Assembly (NCBI GenBank): GCA_942486035.1
Contig: CALNXK010000031.1
Span: 1,442,501-1,506,500, forward strand
From: Porites lobata
Lineage: Eukaryota; Cnidaria; Anthozoa; Scleractinia; Poritidae
Reading direction: 5' to 3'
DNA length: 64,000 bases
Positions 42,000 to 54,864 of the stretch are shown piece after piece. Within the stretch, counting starts at the first letter, position 1; each line of letters opens with the position of its first letter. Both the position numbers and the translations under genes were made by a program. The notes beneath the pieces are model-generated. The model was not told the DNA's origin, searched no databases, and worked only from the letters and a program-made list of their open reading frames with translations.

Positions 42000-44821
42000 C
42001 AGGGGGGGCTGGCAACGGCCTTTGATCTTGCCGCTTTTCGGCTTTCCATGATCGCCCCAGTTAAGAAATCTGTCAATCATTCGAGAACTGTAGCGAGCAT
42101 GCGCGAAACGGGCTGAGAAAAACAACAACAAGTTCATCTTCGCAGCGATTCGACAGTGTGAAGTGAATTCGCGTTTATAATTTTAGTCCTGTTGGTCATT
42201 ACTGTCTTTCGACTTTGCCGTAACCAATTTTTTTTCGGCGGTAATGTGGAGCTTAAGTTTTCCTTTCTTCTGGTCTTGCGTTTGTCATTACATGCGGTTT
42301 ACTACGCTAAGAACGAAGAACGAGACTAGTGAACATGTTCCTCGATGTCCGACCTTTTGACTATGTGTTTCTGTTTAGAAGACCCACAAGACTAAGAGAA
42401 GGGCCAGCCCTCTAACACGTATGTAGAAGAGTTTATATTTTCAAGTGAAAGGCCCAAAATTAATTCTTCGCAGTATCAAAAAAAAGTACGGTGGCTGTGG
42501 TCGAGTAGAAGAGTTGTCAGAGTTGTGTACGGTTTTACTACACCTTTAAGGGGAGAAGAAATGATGATTGAGATTCTTAATTTTACATCCTTGATTGTGA
42601 ACTTATCCTGGCAGAGTTGCGTTGGATGATCGAGTGGCATGGTCAAATTTCGTAGTTCATGTATTTCTTTTGTACTAGAAGCTAAATAAATTTTGCCAAG
42701 AGATCATTCTCATGTTGATATGTTAAAGTTTCGTTCTTCGTGTGATTTAATTTAAACTTTACCGTAGTTTCTAACAAATGAATCTTAGGCAAATGAAAGG
42801 GTAATTATTTTTTGTGTTTGGAATTCTCTTTTTACGCCTGCAGTTGTTACACTGCCTTCAGTTTGAGTTCTCATTCAAGTGTGTTTTGTTGCAAACAAAG
42901 AGGGGATAATTATAAATTCCAAAGACTACACTACCCCTTTGAACAAGATTACGGTTTTAAAAAGTTGGGATTAGCTAGGTTCAGAAAATAAATGTTCAAG
43001 TTTGCATGTTTTGACAACGACCACATCTGGCTAAATATGCTTCAAAGGGAATTTATAAAGTCAGGAAAATGGTGACATTTCTATTTTTGCCTTTCCTTTG
43101 GCCACTGTGATCAGTTTTTGCCAAACAGTTGCATGTAATTTTTTACACCGTTTGTGTCTGTGTAAATGTAGTTAATGAAATCAAATCCTCTCAAATCCTC
43201 CCAACTGGATATGAAAAACACCATAGGATGCCTTGGAAAAAAATGTAAAATCATATTCATAAGATACTATATTTATTTGTAATCAACTGAATAACAGTTG
43301 GAAACTTGTGTTGAGGCAGGCAAAGAGACCATAAACATTCACTGACTTTGCTGTTACAACAAGTGATAAAAGGGTATTAAAATGAGAGATCACCTCCCTG
43401 GGCTTGCACTGAAAGAGAGTATGGGTAGTAGGACACATTGTTTATTTCCCTACGCTTTTTAAGCCAAGAGACCTTATTTTATAATTCTGATTCATTTCAT
43501 TTAGCATACAGAATTAAGTTAGCTTTTAAACTTAGAAACATGGAAAAAACTTGGGGAAAAAATGGTGGTACCAAAAATGTAACTACAGACTGCTCTTCAT
43601 CAACCTCCACAGCCCAAACAGACACCCTGTTCAAAACTCGAAAGGATGAAATGGTCACCACCCTAAATCAGCAGCACATACCCATCTAGGCCAAATAAGC
43701 CAAGGGTAGTAGGCTTAAGGGACAATAAATTCTTTTGATGGTTGATATAAAATCAATTTTACCTTGTTTGTTTTTGTTGTAAATCAAATTCATAACTTAC
43801 ACAAACAACTGAAGTTGTACATTTTTGCAAGCTCCTTCTGATTCTCTTTATAAACTTTGCAAAACATTCAATTTTCTTTCTTCTGTTTCTTGTACTTCAG
43901 TCCTTTGAGGGATTTTCTCAATGCATACCCCTCTCTGGTGTTATCACTCTTATTAGCAACTGGATAAGCCTCTTGTCCCCACACTAAACCATTATAATCA
44001 TTTCAAGTAAAATTCAGAACTACAGGGTAATTTTTGTACAAACAATTTCAAGGAAATACTTGAAACTGAAGTCACTATCTAATACAAAACTACTAAATAC
44101 AGTACTGTCGTTGGAAATTTATTGATTATCACTCCAGTGATATTCCAGTGAAGGTTTTGAAGGTTCAGTAAAACCCTCCCAGCCTTCTGACATTAAAAAT
44201 AGCTTATACTGACAGACCCAGTATTTGTGAAGCAAAGTGACTGGAAAATTTACCCTGGCTTTTACTAAATTGGCCCTGTATTCTGTATTTTCGCCCATAA
44301 TTTTGTTGTGGTTCTCGATTTACAAACAAACCTACGAACAGCGAAGTAGAAAATTGGTTTAATGAACATTCCCATATGACTGTTGCAAGACTCATACTAA
44401 TATGGTGAGCTCGTAACATATGTTTAGGATAAGGAAGAGAGTTCTTAATACCACTGTAGGTGGAAAAAGATAAGAGATGGAGACTAGGCTCGTTGCTCGA
44501 AAATTCACGAAGCTTATAACAGTTATAAATAACTGAACTTGCCGAGATGCCGAATCACGCTAAGTGTAGTCACCCATGAACTGTTCACACATCACGCCTC
44601 CTGATGTCCAAAAATTCCAATAAAAACGTTCTTGAAAACTTTTTCTTGACGTTTGGACGCGGTAAAACTCAAAACCGAGCAAAAACTCATCGTCCCTCCA
44701 TGTCTGCATTCTCCGCCATATTTGTTTTGAAGGAAAATGGTACTCAGTCTCACTCGGCCAAATTTCTTAACTGGGGCGATCATGTAAACTCGTTTCCAGA
44801 CCTCGCTGCCAGCCCCCCCTG
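42000..44821. mobile_element. hAT-type element with CAGGGGGGGCTGGC TIRs and 8-bp TSD
   Basis: The left end CAGGGGGGGCTGGCAACG pairs with the right end CTGCCAGCCCCCCCTG. A second block, CATGATCGCCCCAGTTAAGA, pairs just inside (about 42049-42068 and 44762-44782). GACTAAAC flanks both ends (41992-41999 and 44822-44829). CAGGG termini and an 8-bp duplication define the hAT superfamily. The 2.8-kb interior shows no BED finger or hAT dimerisation domain, so this is a long non-autonomous copy. Confidence 0.88.
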
Positions 44822-44829
44822 GACTAAAC

Positions 44830-46872
44830 GAGGACTAAGCAACAATAAAGACACTACAAATACAGTAAATAGAATAAACTAAAATTAAACAAAGTAAGTA
44901 AAAATCTATTACGGGACGAAACATATCATCAAAAGCCAGGAAAACAATAAAACATTCGATTTCGATTCTCGCCGTCAGCACTGTTTGTTTTTGACGTGTT
45001 TTCGTTAAAAGATATATTTGACTCGATCTTGAAAAACGCACGCGTGATGGCGTTTCTATAATTTTGAACCATATTAGATTAGCTCGATAAATTCTACGTC
45101 TGAATTAAATGCTATGTTAAATTATTTTAGTTGACAAGAATGGGACTTAAACTCAGCACATCATTGTTATCACCTCGAGCTATATTTGATAAGCCCACAA
45201 ATAAAAAAAGGACTGAAGAGAAGTAAACTTCGTTAACAACTGTAAAACTTCATAAAGCAGCCAAAAGACCATGGGCATTATAGTCCAAAACACCACGGAA
45301 CCAGAATGAGTTTCGTTTATAAATTACATCTACTTTTCGCTTCGGCGGTTTTGGTTACTGAAAGAACAACAACATGCCTTTTTCACTTTATTTATGTAAG
45401 AGGGGCATAACGTTATCCTCCTTCATGACCTACAAGGCAAGTTAGACCGCCGATGATAACTTTACTTCTCTTCTTAATGCCGATGTTGCCGTTCTGTCCC
45501 GACGTGATCAGAGATGTATGAAAAAATACCTTATCAATCTACCCTCCTGTAGCGGATTGATGAACGCTTTATTCGACAGATTAAACTCACCTTCCAATAA
45601 AATGTGGCGACGTTATCACGCATGCTCTATCATGAAATCATCTGAACATGGTGGCGACATTTTTAATCCTGAGTCTGGCATTGACAACTGAGTGACAAAC
45701 GCCCACGAAGAACTGCTGACCATATCCTGAAGATATGTCAAGATTAAAAAGCTGTTCGTTGTGGACAACATTTCGCCTTCTCAATTCATTTTTCATTTCA
45801 TTTCAAATGGATTAGTTTCCAGTCATTTCTTGAACATTAAATCTATTGTGGAAATAAATAACTTGATTGCGTATTGGGTGTTGTCCCTGTGACGAGTTTT
45901 GCTCTTGTAAGGGTGGAAAGGGTGTTGTCCCTGCCCCCATGTTTTCCAAAATGGCCACAATATTGGAAAACGAGAGGGCCCTAGGATCGAGGATGGGTTC
46001 TCCAAGCACTGCTAGCCTGACGAAAGATTTATAATCTTTTCCAGTGATCTCCGAGCTATCATGTTAATTGGCTCTGTTGATGAAACCAATGTGTTTAACG
46101 AATGAAACTTTTGCTAAGTTTGCGTTCATTTTGTTGTTGTTTTGCTCATATGTATTAGTAACACCTGATTCAAACTCATCAAATATTACCTTGTGTATTC
46201 CTGAAACAAACAAGTCGTTATTTAACGTATTTTGAAACAGTTTTTTAAAGAGAAATTCCGCTATTTTTCATCCACCAATGGCCTTGAAAGAAATTTTTTT
46301 TCCTTGTCAAATCACTGGTAAAAGTTTAGTAACTGACTGAGTTAGGATTGACAACGAGGGAAAAAATCTTTGGAATCAGTTAAAGACGGACTAATGAACA
46401 ATTGCAGGAGACTCGCCACTGAAAACCAACATCAGGAAAAGTCACTATTTAACAATTATTCCTCGACCCCGACTGATTTGCATGGACCGAAAATAAAACT
46501 TTATACTAAACTGGACTGAAAACAATAAACCTAATGAATTTACGAAAATTGACAATAACGATTACGTAACGAGACACCGAGACTAGAATTAAAGAAAGAA
46601 TACGCATATGAAAAAGGCTAACAAAAAACTAATCCAAGCGCGATAACAAAGGTACTAATTTAATTAACTTTACGCCACGCAAAACATGAAAAAATAGAGA
46701 ACAAGAAAATACTCCCAGTCTCTCGTGGCTACATGCCCGCCCCAATGAACTACCCAAGTCTCTATACAGTTCATTACTAGACTCACTACTTAGGTACCGG
46801 CGTAAGTCTTCGATCCTTAAATAGAACTGTTAGTAGTGATAAAATAAATTCCTTTTACAGTTTTTTTTAAAT
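44830..46872. other. Intergenic up to the BEL element; possible LTR near 46640-46870
   Basis: No gene is recognised. Just downstream of the BEL/Pao stop (on its minus strand) is a stretch with GGGCATGTAGCCACGAGAGA and a pyrimidine-rich block that would fit an LTR. I could not find a matching second LTR and do not define one. The frames at 45812-46009 match nothing known. Confidence 0.4.
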
Positions 46873-47292
46873 TCAATATGCCCCTCTCTGTCCTTCAAGG
46901 AAGCATGATTTTGTTACTGGCCTTGTAAGAACCGTTAAACTCGTCTGAACCTTTGCTGATCTGACATATCCGTCTTTTCCGCGAAAGACATCAACAACTT
47001 TGCCTAACGGCCATTTTCCGCGATGGACATTTTCATCTGCAATCAATGCTAGATCTCCGATCTCCAAGCTACGACGAGGCTTCATCCACATTCCTCTTTC
47101 TTGTTGGGTTGGCAAATGCTCCTTTAGCGAGCGCTTCCAGAATATGTCTGAGATGTACAGCACCTGTTGCCAACTGCGCTTACTGTAACTATCTTCCTTG
47201 GCAAAGGACCCAACGGGCAAACATGGATTCGATCTCAATAATAGCAAATGATTCGGTGTGAGCGGTTCTAGGTTCTTAGGGTCGCTGCTCAC
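46873..47292 (-). pseudogene. BEL/Pao pol C-terminal domain (DUF5641-like)
   Basis: 140 codons: PKNLEPLTPNHLLLL, KRSWQQVLYISDIFWKRSL, EIGDLALIADENVHRGKWPLG and GKDGYVRSAKVQTS. This is the domain that follows the integrase core in BEL/Pao elements and ends the polyprotein. It is out of frame with the integrase by one base at 47289-47292. Confidence 0.88.
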
Positions 47293-48647
47293 TGGTGCAA
47301 AGGTCGACTGTTCAAAATACCTGCAACTTGGGCTACGAGGGTTTGCAGTATTTCATCAGTGACAAGTTGTTGTCCCAGCAAGGCTCTTAGGATTTTGTGA
47401 ATTGATCTAATGATTCTTTCCCACGCTCCACCCATATGAAATGCGCCAGGGGAATTAAATTTCCAGATGATGTTTTTCTGACGAAGAAAGTCATGAATCG
47501 TTGTTTGGTTCGACTTACTTAACGACTCACGGAGCTCTTTCTCACCCGCACGAAAGTTTGTACCATGGTCACTGAAGATAGTAGTTGGAAATCCTCTCAA
47601 ACTGACAAATCTTCGCAAGGCGTTTATAAAGCCATCGGTGTCAAGGGGATGGACAACTTCGATATGGACGACTCTAACAGCAAGGCAGGTGAAAAGGCAA
47701 CCATAACGTTTCACGTTTGAACGACCTTGACGTACATAAAGAGGACCAAAATAATCCACCCCCTCATGAGTAAACAGCGGTTCTTCGGACATAAGTATTT
47801 CCTTTCGAAGATCACCCATCAGCTGTTCCCCACGCAACGCACGAAGTTTCTTGCACAGAAAACAGCCACTGATCACCCGACGCACAGCTGATCGTCCCTT
47901 GATTACCCAATACTGGTGACGCAGGCTAGACAAAACGTACTCTTGACCCAGAAGACCGGTTTTCTGTTGATGCTGAGAGATGATTAAATCTGTCAGGTGA
48001 TCTCGGTAAGGAAGAATGATTGGATGCCTTGCATCGTAGTCGATTAGAGCGTTTTCCAGTCGACCCCTAACTCTTACAATTCCCATCTCGTCCAAGAACG
48101 GATGAAGTTTGCGTATGTGGCCTGTCATCTTCAGGTTCTTCAGCTCGGAAGTTGCCTGAGGCGAGTGCTGTAATGAACCAATCCTTTGCAAGGCCTGGAT
48201 GACTTCGGGAAATGAAATTGTCTGCGTGTGCTTGATAATCTCCTTTTCAGCTTCTTTCATTTCGTCTATTGACAGGATTCTTCTATTTGCACCACTCTTA
48301 ACTTTGGAACTGATTGGACTTCGACTGTATCGCTCAATGAACCACGTTCCAAACCTGTGTAACCAGGCCACTGCCCTCTTTAATCTTTCCCATGATGAAT
48401 GGCGCTCGATCAAACTTGAAAGAACATCTTCACTTTGATAGCGAGACGATGATTGGCTATTAGACTATGCACGTTTGATCTCTGGATCGTCATCGGATAC
48501 CTCCGGTTCATGAAGTGTAGGATCAAGAGGCCAAAATTCATCTTTCTTGGTTAGAAACTGAGGACTATTTAGCCACTTGCTGTTTGCACACATCTCTTCT
48601 ACTGTGAGACCTCTACTAACCTCATCAGCCGGGTTTAGCTCAGAACC
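47290..48647 (-). pseudogene. BEL/Pao integrase with H2C2 finger
   Basis: The long frame (48413-47290) carries the HHCC zinc finger (HPIILPYRDHLTDLIISQHQ ... CFLCKK), then the DDE core: GVDYFGPLYV (first Asp), FSDHGTNFRAG (second Asp), GGAWERIIRSIH (Glu). It would catalyse cDNA integration. Upstream the same frame continues through LNPADEVSRGLTVEEM to 48647 with one TAG stop at 48465-48467. The frame ends LNSRPLHQ with a shift that removes the usual RPLTPVSSDP junction. The catalytic residues are all present, so decay is recent. Confidence 0.9.
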
Positions 48648-48651
48648 TATG

Positions 48652-49489
48652 GGCGCTTTCCATTCAACGCAAAATTCCGGTAATTTCGGTTGGTACATCA
48701 AATGGAACGAACCATTTCGGTTTAGTCCGACCGGAATATTCGGGACCAGCTTTGAAGGTGGTCCACTGTGACCGGTCTGGTCATTTCGGTCGGTCGGACC
48801 GAAATATCCCTTTCCATTTGCCAAAATCCTGCCTACAAGACCAAGTAGTTTCCAATGGAAAGTGAAGTGCTGTGAGTAAAGCATGACATCTCAAATAGTT
48901 TGAATCAGTTGCAATTTTTTTCGATTTTTGATATTTGCCATTAACAGTGTCAAATAACTGACGAAACACGACACGTAGGTGAAAAAAAGTGTGTGAAATC
49001 AAGCTACAGTTGTATAAAAGTCCGTGAGAATCAGCGTGGCGTATTATTTGTCTGAAACCTGTCGACGATATTTAACTAAAGCAATTTATCAATTAAGCTG
49101 AAATGAATACAACAAAGCCTGGCTGAATACAAATTGGCTATAACACCGAATTATTTACCCTACAGTTCCAGGAATTGCTTCGAATCGTTCGAATATTCTG
49201 AGAAACGTATCGCTTCAATTCGAAAGAATTTTTTACCTTCACTTGCATTCATAGGCTTTCTACACGAAATAGGATTCCTCCGCCCCTTTTCGACAGTCGA
49301 GTGTTCTTTAGGATATAAACAGTATTTACTTTTCTCTTTTAGAGCGTAATTATGAGTGTGCTGAGAAGCCACAATAACAAAACGCGCGGTGGCTTGGGTC
49401 GGGTCTGTGCAACCGTAATGTACCGTTCCATTGAGCACATGAAGTTTCCGAAATTTCAAACCGGAATTTTTGTTGCATGGAAAGCGCCT
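48652..49489. mobile_element. 838-bp non-autonomous element inserted in BEL RNase H
   Basis: The left end GGCGCTTTCCATTCAACG pairs with the right end TTGTTGCATGGAAAGCGCC, and TTCCGG blocks pair inside. TATG flanks both ends (48648-48651 and 49490-49493). Reading across the empty site restores the BEL frame between WRHI and GSELNPADE. A strongly repeated ATTTCGG/GGACCGAAAT motif lies near the left. No transposase is visible. Confidence 0.82.
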
Positions 49490-50060
49490 TATGTGTCTCC
49501 ACTGGTGGCGGGCTGAGTTCTCGTGAATAACTGAGAGTCTGTTTGCAACAAACGTGTGAAATCTCTTCGACGGATTTCTGATGTACGTGAATAACTGAGA
49601 GTCTGTTTGCAACAAACGTGTGAAATCTCTTCGACTGATTTCTGATGTACTGCAACACGCAAGTGGAGTCTGACCAATATGTTGATTGTGTAACCGGAAC
49701 GCCCAATTCCTCTCGAACAGACTTGTCCAGCTGAACAGCTAAGACTGCTGCGGAAAGTTCCAATCTCGGTACAGTCATAGGTTTCAGGTGTGCTAGGCGA
49801 GATTTTCCAATGAGAAATGTGCAATGGATTCTATCTTCAACATCCACCATTCTGAGATACAAGACCGCACCATATGCTATCTGCGACGCGTCTGCGAAGT
49901 TGTGCAACTCGGCAAATTTCAAGTCTCCAAAGTACAACGGCTTAATGCATCTTCCAAGCGAGATCCGAGGGAGACTGGGTAATTGACTCTTCTACTTCTT
50001 CCATTCCTCACCATCTTCAACACTGATTGGGTCGTCCCATCCAATTTTAGTTTTACAAAG
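49490..50060 (-). pseudogene. BEL/Pao thumb and RNase H region
   Basis: Minus-strand frames give KKLLQDLCKTKIGWDDPI, FADASQIAYGAVLYLR (RNase H entry), TVPRLELSAAVLAVQL, and STYWSDSTCVLQYIRN, the usual BEL RNase H order with its acidic residues. The stretch 49523-49650 is a 64-bp tandem duplication that repeats HTFVANRLSVIH and breaks the frame. The downstream part continues at 48647 beyond the inserted element. Confidence 0.85.
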
Positions 50061-50083
50061 ATCTTGCAACAACTTCTTTGCCG

Positions 50084-50700
50084 TTAGACTGGCGCGACCA
50101 ACCCAAGTGGATCATAAACGGAACTCGTCATGCTGGGTATTCCCCGACGGGTATTTGGTCTGTCTCTTAGGGTAACCTTGAAAGTAAACTCGTCTTTCTC
50201 TAAATCCCACTTTAGCCCCAACGTCCGTTGAATCGGTGGGTTTACTTTGTCAAGGTCAAGGCCAAGTACTGACGGGGCTCTCTCAACTCGCGGAATACAG
50301 TCCAAGACCTCTGAACTGTCACTTAACCATTTGGTTAATCGAAATCCTCCTTTGGACAGAATGCTTTTTAGCTGATGCATAAATTCCACAGCCTTTTCTG
50401 CAGATTTAACCGACTTGAGGCAGTCATCGACATAAAAGTTCCTTTTGACTGTCCTGACCACTTCTTCCGGGAATCCGCCTTTGTTGTCTTCTGCTGTCCT
50501 TTTCAACGCGAAGTTGCAACAACTCGGTGACGACGTTGCGCCAAACAAATGAACTTCCATAGATGATCGACTGGTTGCTGGTTCAAGTCACCATCCGTCC
50601 ACCAGAGAAATCTGAACGCGTCTTGGTCGTCTGGTGGTACTCTAACCTGATGGAACATACATTCAAAGATCTGGTACTGGATGTCATGTCTTCAGGAGTT
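50084..50700 (-). pseudogene. BEL/Pao reverse transcriptase, C-terminal two thirds
   Basis: From about 50700: MFHQVRVPPDDQDAFRFLWW, a frameshift near 50560, then MEVHLFGATSSPSCCNFALK, the catalytic FYVDDCLKSV, FRLTKWLSDSSEVLD, LGLKWDLEKDEF and MTSSVYDPLGLVAPV, a block diagnostic of BEL/Pao pol. The protease and the first reverse transcriptase blocks are missing because the element breaks at about 50700-50720, where sequence on the opposite strand takes over. Confidence 0.9.
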
Positions 50701-50714
50701 GATCGGGAGTGGCA

Positions 50715-51822
50715 AAGAAGACGCCGTTTTCATTCTGAAGATACTTTAGACACTCTGCGACTGAAAAATTCAAGAGCTGGGTACTTGTCGAGAATAACCA
50801 AGTTGTACCGAGAAACTGAAGAACTCTTAAATGACGCAAAGAATGTCAATGAAGTTTCGGAGAAATTTTTGGACATTGACGAAGCCTTTACTCGCTTCGA
50901 GAAGGCGCATTACGATTACATTTCCACTTTATCTGGGAACTTAAAAGAATGGGAAAGCGAAGCACGTTATTTTAAAGAACATTGCAACCGAAAATGAATT
51001 TTTAATCAAGAATTGAACAATGGATTCAAAGCGTAAAGGTGCCGGTGGTAACTCACGAAGATATAGAGACACCGCCTGAAGATGTCGTCAGCACCGCGTA
51101 TTTATCTATTAGACAGCTGAAAGCCAAGCAAGCGTTGGCTTATTTAAAGCTGAAACAGTTAACGCAAAAGCAAGAATTATTACGTCTGGAGGAAGAGACT
51201 AAATTAAAGTTAGAAGTTTTGGAGGCACAGTATGAAGTCCAAAAAATAGACCTGCAAGTTAAGTTGTTCCAAGATGAAGGTATCGATTACCCTAACTTTC
51301 CGGAGGTGTTTAAAGAGCTGAATCCGTTTGATAAAGGAGTTGAAGGAAGAGCTAGAAGCGGCTATAAGCGGCTATAAGCAGGAAGACCCTGAGCCCAGAG
51401 GCGGACAGAAATCAATTGAATCCAAAGGTTCACAGTCACAGTTGAACCCCAATGCGCTAGAATTCAAAGTTCTACCGGCCATATCCAGCACAGCATTCTC
51501 TGATTCAGTGAACGAATATATTTTGCCCGAAGAATTTATAGACAAGATGGCGTTAACCATAAAGCAAGGGTTTACGTTGCCGAAGAAGAAGTTGGCAATC
51601 TTCGATGGTGATCCTCTCGAGTACTGGAATTTTAAATCGTTTGAAACAAGCATCGTCTCTAATGCAGCTAGCGAAAGCGAGAAGCTTATGTACCTTCTTC
51701 AGTACACATCGGGTGTAGGGACACGATCAAATGCTGTTTGTACAAGGATCTTTTCCTAGAATTTCAAACTGCAAGAAAGCTACGTGAAGAACGGTTCGGA
51801 CATCCCTTCAGAATTTCCTCGC
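50715..51822 (+). pseudogene. BEL/Pao gag (DUF1759-type) in inverted orientation
   Basis: Plus-strand frames: RLKNSRAGYLSRITKLYRE and a coiled-coil-like helix to 50997, then a lysine/glutamate-rich helix (LKLKQLTQKQELLRLEEE, 51039-51377). A frameshift leads to LAIFDGDPLEYWNFKSFETS, SESEKLMYLLQYTSG (DUF1759), and in a third frame REERFGHPFRIS up to 51822. This is the normal gag order, but on the opposite strand from pol, with the N-terminus facing the broken reverse transcriptase. The C-terminal half of gag and its zinc knuckles are absent because the transposon at 51823 cuts it off. Confidence 0.85.
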
Positions 51823-54800
51823 AGGCCTACTCTGGGACCTTAATCTCGTTTTAACTCTCCTTAACTCGCCCTAACTCGCAACTTGAGATTATGTTCAAAT
51901 TTCCTTATCTCGCCTTAACTCGCCTAAACTCGCCCTATCTCGCCACTGCCAAGTGGATACCAATTTTAATACCTCATCCTACTCTCAGTGTAATTTCACA
52001 ATTACTCCACAAAGGCAAGACGCCAAAGAATACAGATTTCAAAAGTTTAAAAGACAGTGATTTTAAAGGAAAACAGGGTATTTACCTTTAAAGAAATATG
52101 CAATTGACCTGTCTCATCCTTCTGGAATTTCCAATAGCCTCTGTGGTAAGGTATTCACCACTAAAGATTCGATGAGGTTTTTCTTACTTAACATTGTCAT
52201 GCCTTGGAGTCACAACTGGACTGTCAATGGAACTACGTACCTGTGAGGAACAGCCTGAACATGCAGTAACTAGTTACCTAATTAAAAGGCTACAATGCTA
52301 AGCATGGCAGAAATTCCAGAGGCATGTGGTCACAGGGTCTTAAAAATCCCACATTGACTGTTAGTGTTTTGGTCTGCAAAGTAACTGACATTAACTAAAA
52401 GAACAAACAATGAATCCGCAAAAAGTTTTCATAAAATATTTTAAATTTAAGTCTTATACTTCTAAGCGAGAAGAAGAAACACTCTAAATTCAAGATTGCC
52501 TTGAATCCCTCAATTGAAGAAAACGTTTTCTTATTTTATGAGCAAACATTAAAACAAATCATAGGTTAATAACTCCCTTTTCTGTAATTTAGACAGGCAG
52601 TTTCAAATTACGAGAAAAAAATCCTATCCTATGATTTGTTTTTAATTTTTTCTTAAAATAGGAAATCTCAAATTTAGAGTGAAATACAAAAACATAATAA
52701 CAGAATTTGAATATTAAATTTTTAGTTTTAAGCTGGGTAATGATTCCCAAAAAAAGTTAACTTGTAGTGGAAAGTTTAATTACTTTGCAACTATAAAGCA
52801 TGCAAGCTGTTTATTATATATGAAGAGCAGTAGCATAAGTAGGATTCCAGCTGGCAATCATCAATGAAAGTCAGGGATGTAGCCAGAATCGAGAATCCTT
52901 TAAATTGTAAAGTTACCTGGTAATAGAAGATCTGTACATTCGTTCAACGTGACATCCTGTTTGGCCTACATTGTAGTCAGACTGGCAACCATAACCCAGG
53001 CATCATTCATAAAGACTTGTTACATTTAGCCCTTAACTGAATAAAGGATTGCTAAAGGTACAATATTTTGCATTGATAGCCAACTTCGGGTAATGCGACC
53101 ATGTTAGGCCCACCAAACATGGACGCTTTACCCAACTTCGTTCGCCATCTTTGATATTACCCAGAAGGTACTGGCAACTCATGTCTTCCCAGGGCCCTCT
53201 CGCTCAGCCCATTGTCCTCGATATGTATTCTGGGTAATTTTCAAGATGGACGGGAAAACTTCCAAAGAAAAGGAGAACTCGAGCAATAATTTTGATATTA
53301 AATCGAGAAGTTTCGAAATGTATCACATGCAGGTAAGCGGAGTTAAGCTAAGCTAAAGCGTTTTAACCTTGCAACGTAACTCTATTTAAAGCCTTGTTGA
53401 TCCCAGTCCACTGGCTAGTTTTAGGTAGGAAGCTTCAATGTGACGTACATGACATGAAAACACACACAACACGGCGGAGCCAGTGGTCATTTTGTAAAAA
53501 TGCGAAGCAGGAAAGATTCATCACAGACAACTCTTAAGAGTTTGCTAGACAAAGCCAATAATGGAGAGTATATTCCTATTAATCAACTTAAATGAGGTAT
53601 AGCGCTCTGCACAACGATGAACACTTTGTAAAAGTAAGTAGGACTAAACAGAAGATATGGTCATCTATTTTTTGCTGTTTTGCTAGGCTGAGTGTGATAA
53701 AGAGTTTACTATCAAGTAAACTTGATCCTCCTTTCTTTTGTAGAAATCAAGGTGTCTCTCACAGGATTGTCCAAGTTTAAGCAGGGAGTTTCTCAAATAT
53801 AGGAACTGCTGTCTTTGTGAAAAGGCATCAACCTTCATTTGCAAGAAATTAAAATGGCTTATTCCGAGGAAACTAAAAGGCAATCATTTCTGGCAGTGAA
53901 AACAAACAACTGGGCTGGATTCCAAAGGAAACCATCAGTGAAGTGGAGAGAATGGGTCAAATGGAAGACTTAAAGATAAGTCTTATAACTTTCAAGGAGA
54001 AAGAAATTTTTTATTTCAGTAAAATTGATTGTGTCGAAAAATTTTCTCAGCTGAGTTGTAATTCTTCAGCTTCCCCGGTTTTTTATACTAGTTCTTTCAA
54101 GAACATTGACACAGACTGTTAAAACCTTTGTTTTTTTTTCATTTCTAGAGGTAGTGATAACAATTGATGACATGTCATGTGATACCTATTATGCTCACCC
54201 GTCTTTTAAAACTTAGTGTTATAGATTTTAAAAAATAAATAAACTAAAATATCCTACCTGTGTTAATACTACAGCTACATTTTTTCTATTCATAATTGTT
54301 TTGTTTTCATTTTTTTTTTACTACTGGTAATTTATCATTCTGCCAAATAATTATATCGCTATAATAAATAATTTATGACGACTATTATTATTATGATGAT
54401 GATACAGCCACCAAATGGTATAGTTTGGTGTCTGAATGCTATATAATTGATAAAGAACAGGACTCCATATCACTAGCATATCCATATTTAAGCTTGTCCA
54501 ATTAGGAAAATAATTCAATTAATAAATTTAAATAAGATTTGGCTTCGTTCAACTTTGGAGCTCATCTGAAATTCTTTGTTTAATTTTTTCGTAATTGGGC
54601 AACATGGAGCCTAGTATATATAAAAGACATACAAAGATTGCAAGGCATCTTTATATGTATATTACTAAGGCATATTATAAGTTTTAAACCTTATCACCTC
54701 AACATTAGGTGGATCATTTTCCCCTAACTCGCCTTAACTCGCCTTAACTCGCACAAACTCGCAACTGATAGGCAAGCTCAATTTTTCCTTATCTCGCCTT

Positions 54801-54864
54801 AACTCGCCTAAACTTGCATTAGCTCGCACAATCTCGCGGCGACTTAAGTTCCCAGAGTAGGCCT
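51823..54864. mobile_element. 3.0-kb DNA transposon with CTCGCC subterminal repeats, copy 2
   Basis: Same ends as 21528-25179 (AGGCCTACTCTGGGACCTTAA and complement). Subterminal repeats here read CCTTAACTCGCC where the other copy reads CCTTAAGTCGCC. There are 7-9 units per side. Interior of AT-rich DNA with no transposase; unrelated in sequence to the interior of copy 1 as far as I can see. The left flank is BEL gag and the right flank is family-A repeat, so no shared target duplication exists. Confidence 0.82.

Noticed and set aside
50563..50700. Start of the plus-strand frame taken as the gag N-terminus
   Set aside because: This part is antisense to reverse transcriptase sequence (MFHQVRVPP...). 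Real gag-like sequence begins only after about 50715.
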